Source: Arsenophonus sp. aPb
GTDB taxonomy: Bacteria > Pseudomonadota > Gammaproteobacteria > Enterobacterales > Enterobacteriaceae
Reading direction: 5' to 3'
DNA: 64,000 nt
Assembly (NCBI RefSeq): GCF_029873475.1
Contig: NZ_CP123499.1
Coordinates: 2,294,001-2,358,000, forward strand
Below are positions 20,601 to 27,902 of this stretch, piece by piece. The position numbers and the translations under genes were made by a program. Every line of letters begins with the position of its first letter. Positions within the stretch are counted from its first letter, which is position 1. The notes beneath the pieces are model-generated. The model made no database searches. It worked only from the letters and a program-made list of their open reading frames with translations, and was not told the DNA's origin.

Positions 20601-23600
20601 ATTTCTTTACTTGATGGGTCTCATTATGAATAAACTGTAAATCATAACTGCCCGGCTGCATTTTACTTTTGCTTAAACTAGTAAAAAGCGGTACCCACTT
20701 TTGTAGCGACAAGCGATGATAATGATAAAACTGACTCATAATCGACTGAAATTGTTCAGCCTGCTTAATGAAAGACATTAATTTATAAGAGATAGACTCC
20801 AGCCTGGCAGGAGCAGCTAAGGTCGCTGGTTCAATCGCTGATTTTGCCAGGTTATTAACTGTTTTACCGGCCACTTTCTCTATATGCCAGTCATTTTTCT
20901 CATGATTAAAAAACAGCGTGGTTTTATTACCCGTTTCTATCAATCGTTTTCTGCCCTCATTATTGACCATCAGCTTAGACGAATAAGCAGAGACAGAATA
21001 GGGTCGAATCGTTTCATCTAAGGCTACAGCAAATTGTTTGACATAACTGATTTGCTGCTGATCGTCAGCCAACGAACAACCCACCAGATTGATATGTTTG
21101 GGCGAAATAGTTATCTGCAAATCTGTCGCCAATTGTTTTAATTGCAGTGCCAGCGATTTAGCCTCACGCCAGGCCAGACTGACATATTCTCCATCAGGCA
21201 GGCTACGGCCATGGCCGACTAACTGCCAGCGCTGCTTAGTTTGCTGTCGTAAATGCTCGATATTGCCATGCACAGTAAAACTATTTCCCTCACTATCCAA
21301 TTGCACTAAAACCGATATTTGCGGATGTTTTTTAAGTAATTTACTCGCCGCCTCTCTCACTAGTAGCTCATCTTCCAGTTGGATAATTAATTGGCCATCA
21401 AAACGACTGCTTTCACCTTCATGCTGAAAACTCACTGTTGGCAGTTGCCAATCTGATACCTTACGATCAAAGTTCAAACTAACAAAATCCCGACTAGAAC
21501 CAGTCAAGCGAAGGTTAATAGGCAGATGTATCGACTCGGCGCTGAGTTGATTTCCGGTAAAGTTAAATCTTATTAATTTATCAGGAATATGATCAGGCAG
21601 AGCTGTAAGTTGATTATTGCTGACATCAATCCTGATTAATGAATTTGGCAAATAGTTAGTTAACGTTTTTAATTCATTATTCCTCACAAACAGATGCGTT
21701 AAACTGGTCGGCAGGCTATCAGGTAAGTAGGTTAATTGATTATTATTGGCATTCAGTAATAGTAAACCAGCTGGGAAATTATCTGGTAATCGAATCAATT
21801 GATTGCTACTAATATCTATACCGAGCAAGGTGGTGGGTAAATTATTGCCTAACGCCATCAACTGGTTATGGTTAACATCCAATAGTATTAACCTTTCAGG
21901 TAGGCTAACAGGCAGAGAAGTTAACTGATTATTATAAGCGTAAAGCTTTTGGATAGTAGATGGGAGTTCCGCCGGTAACACGGCGAGTTGGTTATCGTTA
22001 ACATGTAATGATATCAGATTGTAAGGTAAATGAGCGGGTAGGCTAGTTAGATTTAAGTTGGATAAATCAAGTGATCGTTCTTGCAAACAAAGACAATCAA
22101 TCATTCGATGAACGGCAATTTCTCTAGCCTTGGCTTCCTTTGTGGGGGCTTGATCTAACCATTTGAACCATTCTGGAATTAATTCATATATCGGCCTGAA
22201 TAACTTAGATAATTGTGCAGTCTGCTTGCTTTCAATAGCAGCAATGGAAATAGCAGCCTGATCGCTAGTGAGCGGATTGTTATCAATATCAAGAAAAAGT
22301 AGTTTATTAGGGAAGTGAGCGGGTAATTCTTTCAACTGATTACTGCTAACATTCAAATATTTTAATTTAGCCGGCAGATTAGGCGGCAAAACCGTTAGCT
22401 CATTATCGCTAACATTAAGGTATCTTAGTTTGTCAGATAGATGATTAGATAAAGTGGTTAATCTATTATGACTAACATCTAAGTATTTTAATTCATTAGA
22501 CAAACTTCCTGGCATTATTCCCAATTGATTATAACTGACATTAAGATGCCCTAATTGATTAGGCAGACTGTCAGGTAAGGCGGTTAATTGATTATCACTA
22601 ATATCGAGTTTCTTTAATTTATTTGATAAATTATTTGGCAGGAATATCAGTTGATTATGACTAACATCCAAGGTAATTAAAATATTGGGTAGATTAGTTG
22701 GCAAATAGGTCAATAAATTATTATGACCATCGAAATGTTGTAACATAATAGGCAATGTATTCGGCAAAGCCGTTAGTTTATTGCCACTAACATCAAGATA
22801 AATTAAGGAATTAGGCAGATTGCCCGGTAAAGCATTTAGCTGATTATCTGCCGCATATAAATATTTTAGATTCGCTGGCAAGCTAGTCGGCAAAACCGCT
22901 AGTTGATTGTTGTTGATTCTAAGTTCGGTAATGCTTGCAGGCAAATGAGCTGGTAAACGGGTTAAATGTAAACCGGATAAATCAAGTGACTTACTATTAT
23001 TATCATTAATGCAAGCGTTTATTCTTTCTACTGCAATATTTCTGCCGTGATATTCATCAGCACTAATATATTTATCATGTACCCAATGAAGTAACTCCTC
23101 CTCTGAAATATCTATACTATGCTCGTCGTCGCGCCATTGTTGGAGTTGCAATGGAAAACGAGTAGGTATTGAGTCCAATGGGTTACCACTAAAATCACTG
23201 TACTCCAACAGTAAAGGCAGATGCGCAGGTAAGGCGGCTATCTGATTATTATGTACATCTAAAAAAATCAGTTCTTGGAATAAATGAGCAGGTAAAACCC
23301 GCAACTGATTATTATGCAGAATAAGAGTCACCACATCACTAGGAAAGTGGGCAGGAAACTCAGTTAATTGGTTATAACTGGCATCAAGATAGGATAAATC
23401 TTCAAAAAAATGCGGCAATTCAGTTAATTGATTATTATGTACCACGATCTGCTGTAAAAAAACAGGCATAACTTCAGGCAATTGAGTTAATTCATTATTA
23501 TTAACAATCAGAATCTTGAGGTTAAAAGGTAATGGATCAGGCAGCAAATTGAGTTGGTTATGATGAGCAACAAGATATTGTAAGCTTGGCGGTAAATGAG

Positions 23601-25092
23601 CGGGCAAGCTAATAAATTTGTTATAGCTGGCATCCAAAATTTCTAGTGACGTGGGTATATGATTAGGAAATACCCTTAATTGATTATGGCTAATATCTAA
23701 TTCAGTGATCTCATCAGGTAAGTCCTCGGGTAACGCCTTTAGTTGATTGCGCTTAACATCTAATTGGGTGAGCCCGCGCGGCAAATTGTTACCCAGCCAA
23801 GTTAATTGATTGCCCACAATAAGTAAGCGGTTTAACGCAGCAGGTAACTTATCAGGTAGTAAAACTAGTTCATTATAACTCGCATCAATTTCTACTAACG
23901 AATCTGGTAAATGGTCCGGCAATTTTTTTAGTTGATTTCGACTAACATTTAACAGTTCTAATTCAACCGGTAAAGCGCCTTGAATGGCCGTTAATTGGTT
24001 ATCACCAATATCTAATACTGTTAACCAAGGTGGTAGTTCATCGGGTATATTTTTTAACTGATTACCAAAAACTTTAACAATATTTAAATCTCTTGGTAAA
24101 AATGGTAGTGAGGCCAGTTGATTATCATTAGCGAGTAAGGTAAGTAAGTTCTTTGGTAAAATTTTAGGCAGTGCTTTTAATTGGTTATGACTAACATCCA
24201 GCACAATTAGCTCTTCGGGCAATACTTCCGGTAAGCATGTTAATTTATTAGATGCAACATTCAGCATTCTTAATAGTGCTGGCAGTTGATTGGGTAATAC
24301 GCTTAACTGATTTATATCGATTGTCAGTGCTTGTAACTTTGACGGAAGTTTAGCGGGCAGCGCGGTTATTTGATTGTTGCTGACACTTAGATGGTATAAC
24401 TCGTCAGGCAGAGTATTTGGTAATGCGGTCAAAAATGCGTTATTGACCACTAATTTTTCTAGCTTGAATGGTAATTTATTAGGTAAAGCAGTCAATGGAT
24501 TGTCGCTGGCATCAAGATAAAATAGGTTATCCGGTAGATTATCAGACAAACTTGCGAGGTTATTTTTATTAACAGACAAAATGGTTAATGATAGGGGTAA
24601 ATTATGAGGTATAGTCGTCAATTGGTTATCACTAACATCTAATACTGATAATCCGTCAGGCAGATGCTCAGGCAAACTACTTAATTGATTATGATCAGCA
24701 TTTAACATAGATAAGTTTTTTGGCAGATTATCAGGTAGCCTAGTTAACTTATTATGATCAACCCTTATTTCTATTAATGTTTCAGGTAGATGCTCAGGCA
24801 AGCTAGTTAATTGATTTTTACCCGCATCTAAATGAGTTAATGTTTTAGGCAAATTAGCGGGCAGTGTGGTTAACTGATTATTATGAATATCTAATGTTAT
24901 TAACCATTCTGGTAATGTAGGCAACGAAGTTAAAGACAAGTGAGATAAATCAAGATATGGATCTTTTTTAATAATACAGTCAAAAACTCTGTTTAATGCA
25001 GTCTCTCTCTGTTCCGATGGATCAATATTTGGTTCTGATGCCCAATCACGCCATTGAGCGATTAGACTCCATAAAGCAGGTGATAGATCCAT
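17623..25092 (-). CDS. Giant LRR toxin C: LRR - C80 autoprotease - TcdA/TcdB-type translocation domain (intact)
   Basis: The protein has 2489 residues and is complete. The cap at residues 1-50 (LIAQWRDWASEPN, LDLSHLSLTSLP) is followed by about 28 LRRs. A second cap near 650-705 precedes about 11 repeats, and a third near 970-1030 (WFKWLDQAPTKE, IAVHRMIDCL) precedes 8-9. C80 autoprotease about 1230-1420: QLEDELLVREAA, LVGHG with His 1294 and LVGCS with Cys 1339. The 45-residue His-Cys spacing equals that of TcdB (H653/C698). NNEGRKRL matches TcdB NSEGRRELL. The translocation domain runs from about 1500 to the end: VHGLNAAFLLKELIPW (TcdB VHGLNAAFFIQSLI), a glycine/alanine-rich hydrophobic stretch about 1650-1715, then QPIPGAVITELDL, FYAFPGERAIY and YQLIGGEGEYRISL. 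It lacks the choline-binding repeats of clostridial toxins and has no signal peptide. The position of the catalytic Asp is Glu here. RBS TTAGGATGG. Architecture is seen directly; self-delivery of the LRR part into host cells is inferred. Confidence 0.92.
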   Translation of the reverse strand: MDLSPALWSLIAQWRDWASEPNIDPSEQRETALNRVFDCIIKKDPYLDLSHLSLTSLPTLPEWLITLDIHNNQLTTLPANLPKTLTHLDAGKNQLTSLPEHLPETLIEIRVDHNKLTRLPDNLPKNLSMLNADHNQLSSLPEHLPDGLSVLDVSDNQLTTIPHNLPLSLTILSVNKNNLASLSDNLPDNLFYLDASDNPLTALPNKLPFKLEKLVVNNAFLTALPNTLPDELYHLSVSNNQITALPAKLPSKLQALTIDINQLSVLPNQLPALLRMLNVASNKLTCLPEVLPEELIVLDVSHNQLKALPKILPKNLLTLLANDNQLASLPFLPRDLNIVKVFGNQLKNIPDELPPWLTVLDIGDNQLTAIQGALPVELELLNVSRNQLKKLPDHLPDSLVEIDASYNELVLLPDKLPAALNRLLIVGNQLTWLGNNLPRGLTQLDVKRNQLKALPEDLPDEITELDISHNQLRVFPNHIPTSLEILDASYNKFISLPAHLPPSLQYLVAHHNQLNLLPDPLPFNLKILIVNNNELTQLPEVMPVFLQQIVVHNNQLTELPHFFEDLSYLDASYNQLTEFPAHFPSDVVTLILHNNQLRVLPAHLFQELIFLDVHNNQIAALPAHLPLLLEYSDFSGNPLDSIPTRFPLQLQQWRDDEHSIDISEEELLHWVHDKYISADEYHGRNIAVERINACINDNNSKSLDLSGLHLTRLPAHLPASITELRINNNQLAVLPTSLPANLKYLYAADNQLNALPGNLPNSLIYLDVSGNKLTALPNTLPIMLQHFDGHNNLLTYLPTNLPNILITLDVSHNQLIFLPNNLSNKLKKLDISDNQLTALPDSLPNQLGHLNVSYNQLGIMPGSLSNELKYLDVSHNRLTTLSNHLSDKLRYLNVSDNELTVLPPNLPAKLKYLNVSSNQLKELPAHFPNKLLFLDIDNNPLTSDQAAISIAAIESKQTAQLSKLFRPIYELIPEWFKWLDQAPTKEAKAREIAVHRMIDCLCLQERSLDLSNLNLTSLPAHLPYNLISLHVNDNQLAVLPAELPSTIQKLYAYNNQLTSLPVSLPERLILLDVNHNQLMALGNNLPTTLLGIDISSNQLIRLPDNFPAGLLLLNANNNQLTYLPDSLPTSLTHLFVRNNELKTLTNYLPNSLIRIDVSNNQLTALPDHIPDKLIRFNFTGNQLSAESIHLPINLRLTGSSRDFVSLNFDRKVSDWQLPTVSFQHEGESSRFDGQLIIQLEDELLVREAASKLLKKHPQISVLVQLDSEGNSFTVHGNIEHLRQQTKQRWQLVGHGRSLPDGEYVSLAWREAKSLALQLKQLATDLQITISPKHINLVGCSLADDQQQISYVKQFAVALDETIRPYSVSAYSSKLMVNNEGRKRLIETGNKTTLFFNHEKNDWHIEKVAGKTVNNLAKSAIEPATLAAPARLESISYKLMSFIKQAEQFQSIMSQFYHYHRLSLQKWVPLFTSLSKSKMQPGSYDLQFIHNETHQVKKLITNNKHIIDFINKFNQYLEMIIKVYYYNGKTLVLRGNMTDVDNVHGLNAAFLLKELIPWFANKHRLGVVDNELSETLSMALNIHTYLNLTQIVHGTVEDTLRLVNLYQMAAYQGQQATKGLLSPLFYGSYVLAGVFNIASIVLDSIELAHAQNDLQRVVFSAQLGVDITNLVVFGIGIGASMLGATTVATFTGALAVPLAGVGIGVTALAEAFGKVTHNVQIVGNYFADIDLAYQEGGYRRITKKITDSDAVITIMQPIPGAVITELDLRHNTLTYDSQYLYRNDPTYSSGSGHSNYFLFWPNRGVNRDKSQAINIRQGLGYQSSQSNFKPGDDVLILPGTPITYLDYAYMILPFVTTRDDRGFALLRKLEEDGRFDFDFYAFPGERAIYRLIPNYVATPIKVILDDRDRNLVLPTLPDEFQHYISYQLIGGEGEYRISLARGVSITLLSNHANTCWLLDARYLELGTNMQVSEEGNYLYIDNVIVTLPKNASRITVINKQGTFVFDENSQQMHIIHMDAMHFNNSDSLDEYLKMLANIQDHPTPFVIIDHYQPDNAVGPVGRAYYETARSRIIYTNRPDAAEFLSQAILAKVDGDKAWFYRDTVIWQVEISTGQLLRQYLPFSFPIVNDADIRSYTIQGNDQLLFVIEQNGMRCVYTVEDAALNLVAINGSKTLLDLLNRLKQLVDFAGQNKKSELLLSEHNQFGTSPNLDTDHLDKLISSAAFIPSRLAKIVYLSGYNDGQEQHYWLITEDPYAQNMIRLNLVTQSESDVLPHTDVVIANQAQSSASLAEFILVATTTGESTGYYFYHPQTHALYFQPDNGLSNSQAQLVANNIRSLFPINNKLFCQREDGIFSLLDNQGKNILIGISQDWLRQHNDNVILDLHKLINGMPDSADYIMLQGLQDRDGNPIRGWYDSKAGRIVQAGSSLDANHDLVYLGLSEDRQEALIYDNDEQQQYRFLQPANVTLTPTENGLLISDIPTDPLWAAFA

Positions 25093-25343
25093 TTATGCAC
25101 CATCCTAATCTAAGTAAATTGTTAAAAATGACTTATTAATTTAGCAAAATTTAACAATTGAGCTATTCAAGAATGTTAACTGCATCAAATATTTCATAAA
25201 TGATTGATAGAAAATAGTAAGCGTTTGCAAACATCTGAAGGAACAAATAGAGAATTGTTGCCAGCCGCAAGATTGTTAATTTGCCACTGGCAGTTGCATT
25301 GCGTTAATAAAAGGGAGTGGGGTCAAAATTTATCAAATCATCA
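25093..25343 (-). repeat. Leader of toxin C, repeated upstream of toxin B
   Basis: This is the spacer between the NlpC/P60 lipoprotein stop and the toxin C start. It is clearly similar, with small indels, to 17181-17445. It contains no obvious strong terminator, so read-through from the lipoprotein gene into the toxin gene is possible. Confidence 0.7.
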
Positions 25344-26804
25344 TCACTCCGCTTGATCGAGATAGCTAATAATAAATAGCGGCTTGCTTGCCAGTGATTC
25401 AAGTTCTGGTGCATCAGGATATTGCGATAAGAGCGGCAGAAAAACGGATTGGCCAATAATGCTGCGACTCGGTGGCGCTGCTGGTCTTAATCCCCATACA
25501 TTATGATAGATTATCGGTACTGTACGTCCCTGCCAATCTGAGTTACCAACATACAGCATAATATGACCTTTTATATAAACTAATGTTTTAAATGGCTGGC
25601 CATATTTCATCAAATAATTAATCCGTTCATTGGTTGAATAATGACTCAGGTCAATTCGCTTGCCACTTAACGATTGGGGTAGTGAATTTCTTGGCAGAAA
25701 AATACCAAAAGGCAACATAAGATTTCTCACTTCAGCAGAACAGTCATTAAAACCATAAAGACTTCCCCAACCATAATCCTTGCCTTGCATATATTGGATG
25801 ATATGTGCCATATTTTCTGCGGTTGGTAAGATAGGTACCTGACGCACTTGCTGTTCAGACTGTAGTGCATAACGAATAACGGCATAACCATCGTTACCGG
25901 ATGCTGGTAATGCGATTTTTGCTTTACCATTAATCGATTTTATTGGCAATAATGTGCCTGTACGGGCGCTAAATCTAAAAATGCCCTGTTCATCAGTGAA
26001 ACTAGCATTATCATTAATGACCGCAGCCAGCTTTTTGTTCGCCATGACTGTCCACTGCTGGATAAAATGATCATTTGTTTTAGCAATATGTGAACTATCC
26101 ACCCACCCCATGACTGTTGATGAAATAATGAAACTCCAGGATTTATCTGCCGTTACTGCCGCAATGTAAACCGGTTCAGCTGGATGAAGGGCTGAGTTTT
26201 GCAGCATATCGAAAGGATAACCTTGACCTGCCCCACGCGGATCTTCAAAAGCAGGATAAGCAGTTGGTAGGAATCTTACAGCGGTTTCACGCAATGTGAT
26301 TCCTCGGGCCTCTGGAGTGTATCGCAAGGCGATCGGCACGGATACTCGATGTTGCATTTTTGCTTTCCAGCTAGCATCTAATAAGCGAAAATTTTCGCCA
26401 TAGTGACTCACATTAGGCGCAGTAAACTTTTCCGCAAAATGGAATAAATTTCTTTTCGCACTTTTGATTACATCCGATACATCAGAAACATCCTGTGTAT
26501 CCTGTAAAACCGACTGAATGTAATCCCCATTCCAGGGAGATTGCTCCCCAAAATAGCGCGCTAATAGGTTATCCAACGCCTCTTTTTGTTGTACTTTAGT
26601 TAAAAATGGTTGTCGGTAACTAGGTTCATTAGGCGGGATCCAGCGAGCGCTATTTTGGGGATAATTAGCAATTGGAAAAAGTTTTTTGGTTTGATCAATA
26701 AAGATAATATCTTGCTTATTGTTAAATGAAGGCGATGTAGGTGGTGTTTTATTGCCACAACCAATGAGAAATAACAGAATACTAAAGCTAATAATTTTTT
26801 TCAT
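25344..26804 (-). CDS. NlpC/P60 family lipoprotein with SH3 domains (cell-wall endopeptidase)
   Basis: The 486-residue protein starts with a lipoprotein signal: MKKIISFSILLFLIGCG, lipobox LIGC. An N-terminal stabilising segment (RYFGEQSPWN) is followed by bacterial SH3-like regions (LRETAVRFLPT..., SFIISSTVMGWVDSSHIA). The NlpC/P60 catalytic domain lies about 340-470: Cys in GWGSLYGFNDCSAEVRN, His in GHIMLYVG, third polar residue in IYHNVWG. Family knowledge: such enzymes cut the stem peptide of peptidoglycan (gamma-D-Glu-diaminopimelate bonds). The likely site is the periplasmic face of a membrane. It sits 251 bases upstream of toxin C on the same strand, and a broken copy of its 3' end occupies the same place relative to toxin B. 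A role in letting the signal-less toxins cross the wall is possible but unproven. Ribosome binding site CGAGGAGCTGG precedes the ATG. Confidence 0.85.
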   Translation of the reverse strand: MKKIISFSILLFLIGCGNKTPPTSPSFNNKQDIIFIDQTKKLFPIANYPQNSARWIPPNEPSYRQPFLTKVQQKEALDNLLARYFGEQSPWNGDYIQSVLQDTQDVSDVSDVIKSAKRNLFHFAEKFTAPNVSHYGENFRLLDASWKAKMQHRVSVPIALRYTPEARGITLRETAVRFLPTAYPAFEDPRGAGQGYPFDMLQNSALHPAEPVYIAAVTADKSWSFIISSTVMGWVDSSHIAKTNDHFIQQWTVMANKKLAAVINDNASFTDEQGIFRFSARTGTLLPIKSINGKAKIALPASGNDGYAVIRYALQSEQQVRQVPILPTAENMAHIIQYMQGKDYGWGSLYGFNDCSAEVRNLMLPFGIFLPRNSLPQSLSGKRIDLSHYSTNERINYLMKYGQPFKTLVYIKGHIMLYVGNSDWQGRTVPIIYHNVWGLRPAAPPSRSIIGQSVFLPLLSQYPDAPELESLASKPLFIISYLDQAE

Positions 26805-27519
26805 TAGTGCCAGCTCCTCGAGATTTATTACTTTTTATTATATCCATGTCATGCTAACTTATTTGATTTTTAATATTAAGCGTAATTAAAATGACTGCTT
26901 AAATTATATTACACCATTTACTATTAATAATGAAAAAAATAAAGCGTAAATTTTTAATATTCAGCTGTTTAATAATAATTAATTTATAGTAATTATCGTT
27001 AATTTGCCAACAACGATCTTTTTCATATTTATTATTAATTTTTAATGAGTTAAAATTAATATTAACAATATTATTATATCATAAAACTAGTAAAATGAAC
27101 TGATCTTTAATACCCTATTATTAGTAATGATAAAAAATAAATATTTATCTATTTTTTAATTTTAATATTTAACATATAAATAATTTTTTAATTTTAATAT
27201 TTAACATATAAATAATTTATTAATTTCATACTAAATTATTGTCATGTTAAAACAGGCTTTAATTCTGTTATTTGATATTTAGAAAGTTGACATAATAGAT
27301 AAAATAAAAAATTATCAAATAAAATAGTAGCTAAAAATTAAATTGCAACATTTTTACCCCTCAACATGAGTTAATTTTTCACCATTAACCATCCTTTATT
27401 TAATAAATAAATATAATTGGACAAAATATTAACAAATGAATTACCTTTGAATGGTTGTTGTTTGTACTATCGATGCATAAGTGAATGAATAAATACTCAA
27501 TTAACATAAGGAACTTAAT
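26805..27519. other. AT-rich intergenic region
   Basis: This divergent spacer lies between the lipoprotein gene (minus) and the small secreted protein gene (plus). No coding frame is supported. It contains a 2 x 32-bp tandem repeat at 27151-27214 and presumably the promoters of both genes. Confidence 0.6.
27151..27214. repeat. Tandem repeat, two perfect 32-bp copies
   Basis: Bases 27151-27182 and 27183-27214 are identical, each starting ATTTTTTAATTTTAATATTT and ending CATATAAATA. A partial third copy may follow (ATTTATTAATTT). The unit is pure A/T apart from one C. Confidence 0.85.
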
Positions 27520-27789
27520 ATGAATCTTGTTATAAAACGTGGGTTATTAATATTATCAGTAACTTCTGCAATGGCAGCAACCTTTTCATCAACTGTAGTC
27601 GCAGAACCAGAAGTGAATCAAAAATATTATTGCAAGGGAAGCTACGGTAATAAAGATGATCAAGGAGTATGGGATTGGATTTTCACTGCCTCTAGCGAAC
27701 AAGAGGCCAGAAAACAAGCTCAAGAGCAATATAAAGTTGATGGCCCCAATCCTTTTGTTAATATCAGAAAATGTACACTTCAAAAGTAA
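27520..27789 (+). CDS. Small secreted protein, unknown function
   Basis: The 89-residue protein has a clear signal peptide: MNLVIKRGLL, a hydrophobic stretch, then a cleavage site after VVA (VVA-EPEVN). The mature part of about 61 residues has exactly two Cys (YYCKGSYG and IRKCTLQ), which could form one disulfide, and a helical EQEARKQAQEQY stretch. The ribosome binding site AAGGAA lies 7 bases before the ATG, and a strong terminator follows 24 bases after the stop, so it is a single-gene transcript. I do not recognise a family. The pattern of two terminal Cys and Trp-rich WDWIF suggests a small periplasmic or extracellular protein. Confidence 0.75.
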   Translation: MNLVIKRGLLILSVTSAMAATFSSTVVAEPEVNQKYYCKGSYGNKDDQGVWDWIFTASSEQEARKQAQEQYKVDGPNPFVNIRKCTLQK

Positions 27790-27813
27790 ATTTACGCAAT
27801 CAACCTGTAATAT

Positions 27814-27847
27814 CCTCCATGCCAACAAAGGCAAGGAGGTTTTTGTT
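27814..27847 (+). terminator. Rho-independent terminator of the small secreted protein gene
   Basis: Stem CCTCCATGCC / GGCAAGGAGG (one mismatch), six-base loop, then a T-rich tail (TTTTTGTTTTT). Confidence 0.85.
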
Positions 27848-27902
27848 TTTCGATATTAATTAACGGGATCATGCTATTGAAACTTAAATCCTAGCCAATA
27901 TT

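Noticed and set aside
27151..27214. Tandem 32-bp repeat as a CRISPR array
   Set aside because: Only two copies, directly adjacent without spacers, and almost pure A/T; no cas genes nearby.
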